This document shows, piece after piece, positions 33,306-33,554 of a DNA stretch of 33,554 nucleotides. The notes under the pieces are model-generated. The model saw only the letters and a list, made by a program, of their open reading frames with translations. It ran no database searches and was not told the DNA's origin. How positions within the stretch are numbered: the stretch's first letter is position 1; every line of letters starts with the position of its first letter. Source of the DNA: Aeromonas piscicola (lineage in GTDB: Bacteria > Pseudomonadota > Gammaproteobacteria > Enterobacterales > Aeromonadaceae); the NCBI RefSeq assembly GCF_000820005.1, contig NZ_CDBL01000010.1, positions 1-33,554 on the forward strand. Direction: 5' to 3'. Made by a program: the position numbers and the translations under genes.

Positions 33306-33554
33306 TTATTGAACATTACGACATTGACTGAAAATATCTAGACCCTTTTCGTAAACTGATGTTTTGACGTCCCAGATACCCAATACAGATGAGAAAATAT
33401 TATCGTGTGAGTAACGAGTATCAGCGGCTTTCTGCTGCAAACACGCCATATCAACGCCTTTCTCTTTGGTAAATCCAGGTGACATCCACACCTGCATAGG
33501 TACGCGGGTCTGATCATCCGGTGCAAACTTGTACGGTGTACCGTGCAGGTAAAG
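33306..33554 (-). CDS. mcr-3: mcr-3-type phosphoethanolamine transferase, C-terminal 82 residues
   Basis: This is the 3' end of a gene that continues beyond the right edge. The visible 82 residues begin LYLHGTPYKFAPDDQTRVPM and end GLDIFSQCRNVQ. They match, from memory, the C-terminus of MCR-3 (541 residues), the sulfatase-fold periplasmic domain of a lipid A phosphoethanolamine transferase that confers colistin resistance. HGTPYKFAP contributes a conserved zinc-proximal His in this family. Neighbouring dgkA strengthens the assignment. The exact allele (mcr-3.x or a chromosomal Aeromonas homologue) cannot be fixed from this fragment, and intactness of the rest is unseen. The frame is open to the window end with no break. 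Confidence 0.85.
   Translation of the reverse strand, partial: LYLHGTPYKFAPDDQTRVPMQVWMSPGFTKEKGVDMACLQQKAADTRYSHDNIFSSVLGIWDVKTSVYEKGLDIFSQCRNVQ

Larger units (their letters stand above)
17911..33554. mobile_element. Genomic island inserted downstream of ssb (right end outside window)
   Basis: After ssb the DNA becomes AT-rich with different codon use, starting with a six-gene recombinase/helicase module and continuing through cargo (regulators, a possible toxin-immunity pair, Fic, an H-NS paralogue, an orphan antitoxin, dgkA and mcr-3-like). Direct TGTAAAG repeats mark the left junction. I found no copy of the longer TCTAAA-NN-TGTAAAG repeat at the right, so the far end is probably beyond 33,554. 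Base composition rises again after 26 kb, suggesting mosaic cargo of several origins. The extent on the right is inference. Confidence 0.6.

Noticed and set aside
33338..33526. 62-codon frame overlapping the mcr-3-like end
   Set aside because: Out of frame with the recognised phosphoethanolamine transferase C-terminus.
26000..33554. Insertion sequence bringing mcr-3 and dgkA
   Set aside because: No transposase gene or recognisable IS end is visible between the recombinase module and dgkA.

Overview
The window looks like a chromosomal segment of an Aeromonas-type gammaproteobacterium. The first ~17.9 kb is GC-rich core sequence: nnrS, a BenE transporter, metF, ompW, uvrA and ssb, with LexA, MetJ and FNR-like sites where they are expected. 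It also holds a DUF3103-type gene. The right edge carries the 3' end of an mcr-3-type phosphoethanolamine transferase next to dgkA, a pairing best known from Aeromonas. Genus assignment is inference from gene content.

Left core region (1-17,900). nnrS has an inverted repeat over its promoter. An XRE-cupin regulator is divergent from benE across two operator-like palindromes. A secreted DUF3103-like protein and metF converge on a shared terminator. A GNAT acetyltransferase follows. A chemoreceptor and a solute-binding protein form a two-gene operon with no transporter genes nearby. ompW has an FNR-like site placed for class II activation. Then come a CHASE4-like/GGDEF diguanylate cyclase, uvrA with a LexA box, a CsgD/VpsT-like LuxR regulator and ssb.

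Island (about 17,911 to beyond the right edge). Immediately after ssb the base composition becomes AT-rich and four direct TGTAAAG repeats flank the ssb terminator. A module of six same-strand genes follows (18,058-25,979): three dissimilar tyrosine recombinases, two small helical/coiled-coil proteins and a RecD2-like helicase. The last five overlap the preceding stop by ATGA. The layout recalls Tn554 TnpA/TnpB/TnpC, RIT (recombinase-in-trio) elements and Gamma-Mobile-Trio islands, but with an added helicase; it is the best candidate here for an under-described mobile system.

Cargo (26,000-33,554). This holds a divergent winged-helix/XRE pair around a palindrome; a DUF3289-like protein overlapping a small membrane protein (possible toxin-immunity pair); a DUF4172-Fic AMP-transferase; an island-borne H-NS paralogue; small unknown proteins; an Xre/MbcA/ParS-type antitoxin without a visible RES toxin; and dgkA with the last 82 codons of an mcr-3-like colistin-resistance gene. 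Five copies of a 34-bp-period repeat (TCGGCTCA-N5-TGAGCCGATGA consensus) occur in two clusters, one at the fic promoter and one upstream of the hns-like gene, suggesting a shared island regulator. The right end of the island is not in the window, so whether mcr-3 is cargo of the recombinase element is inference.
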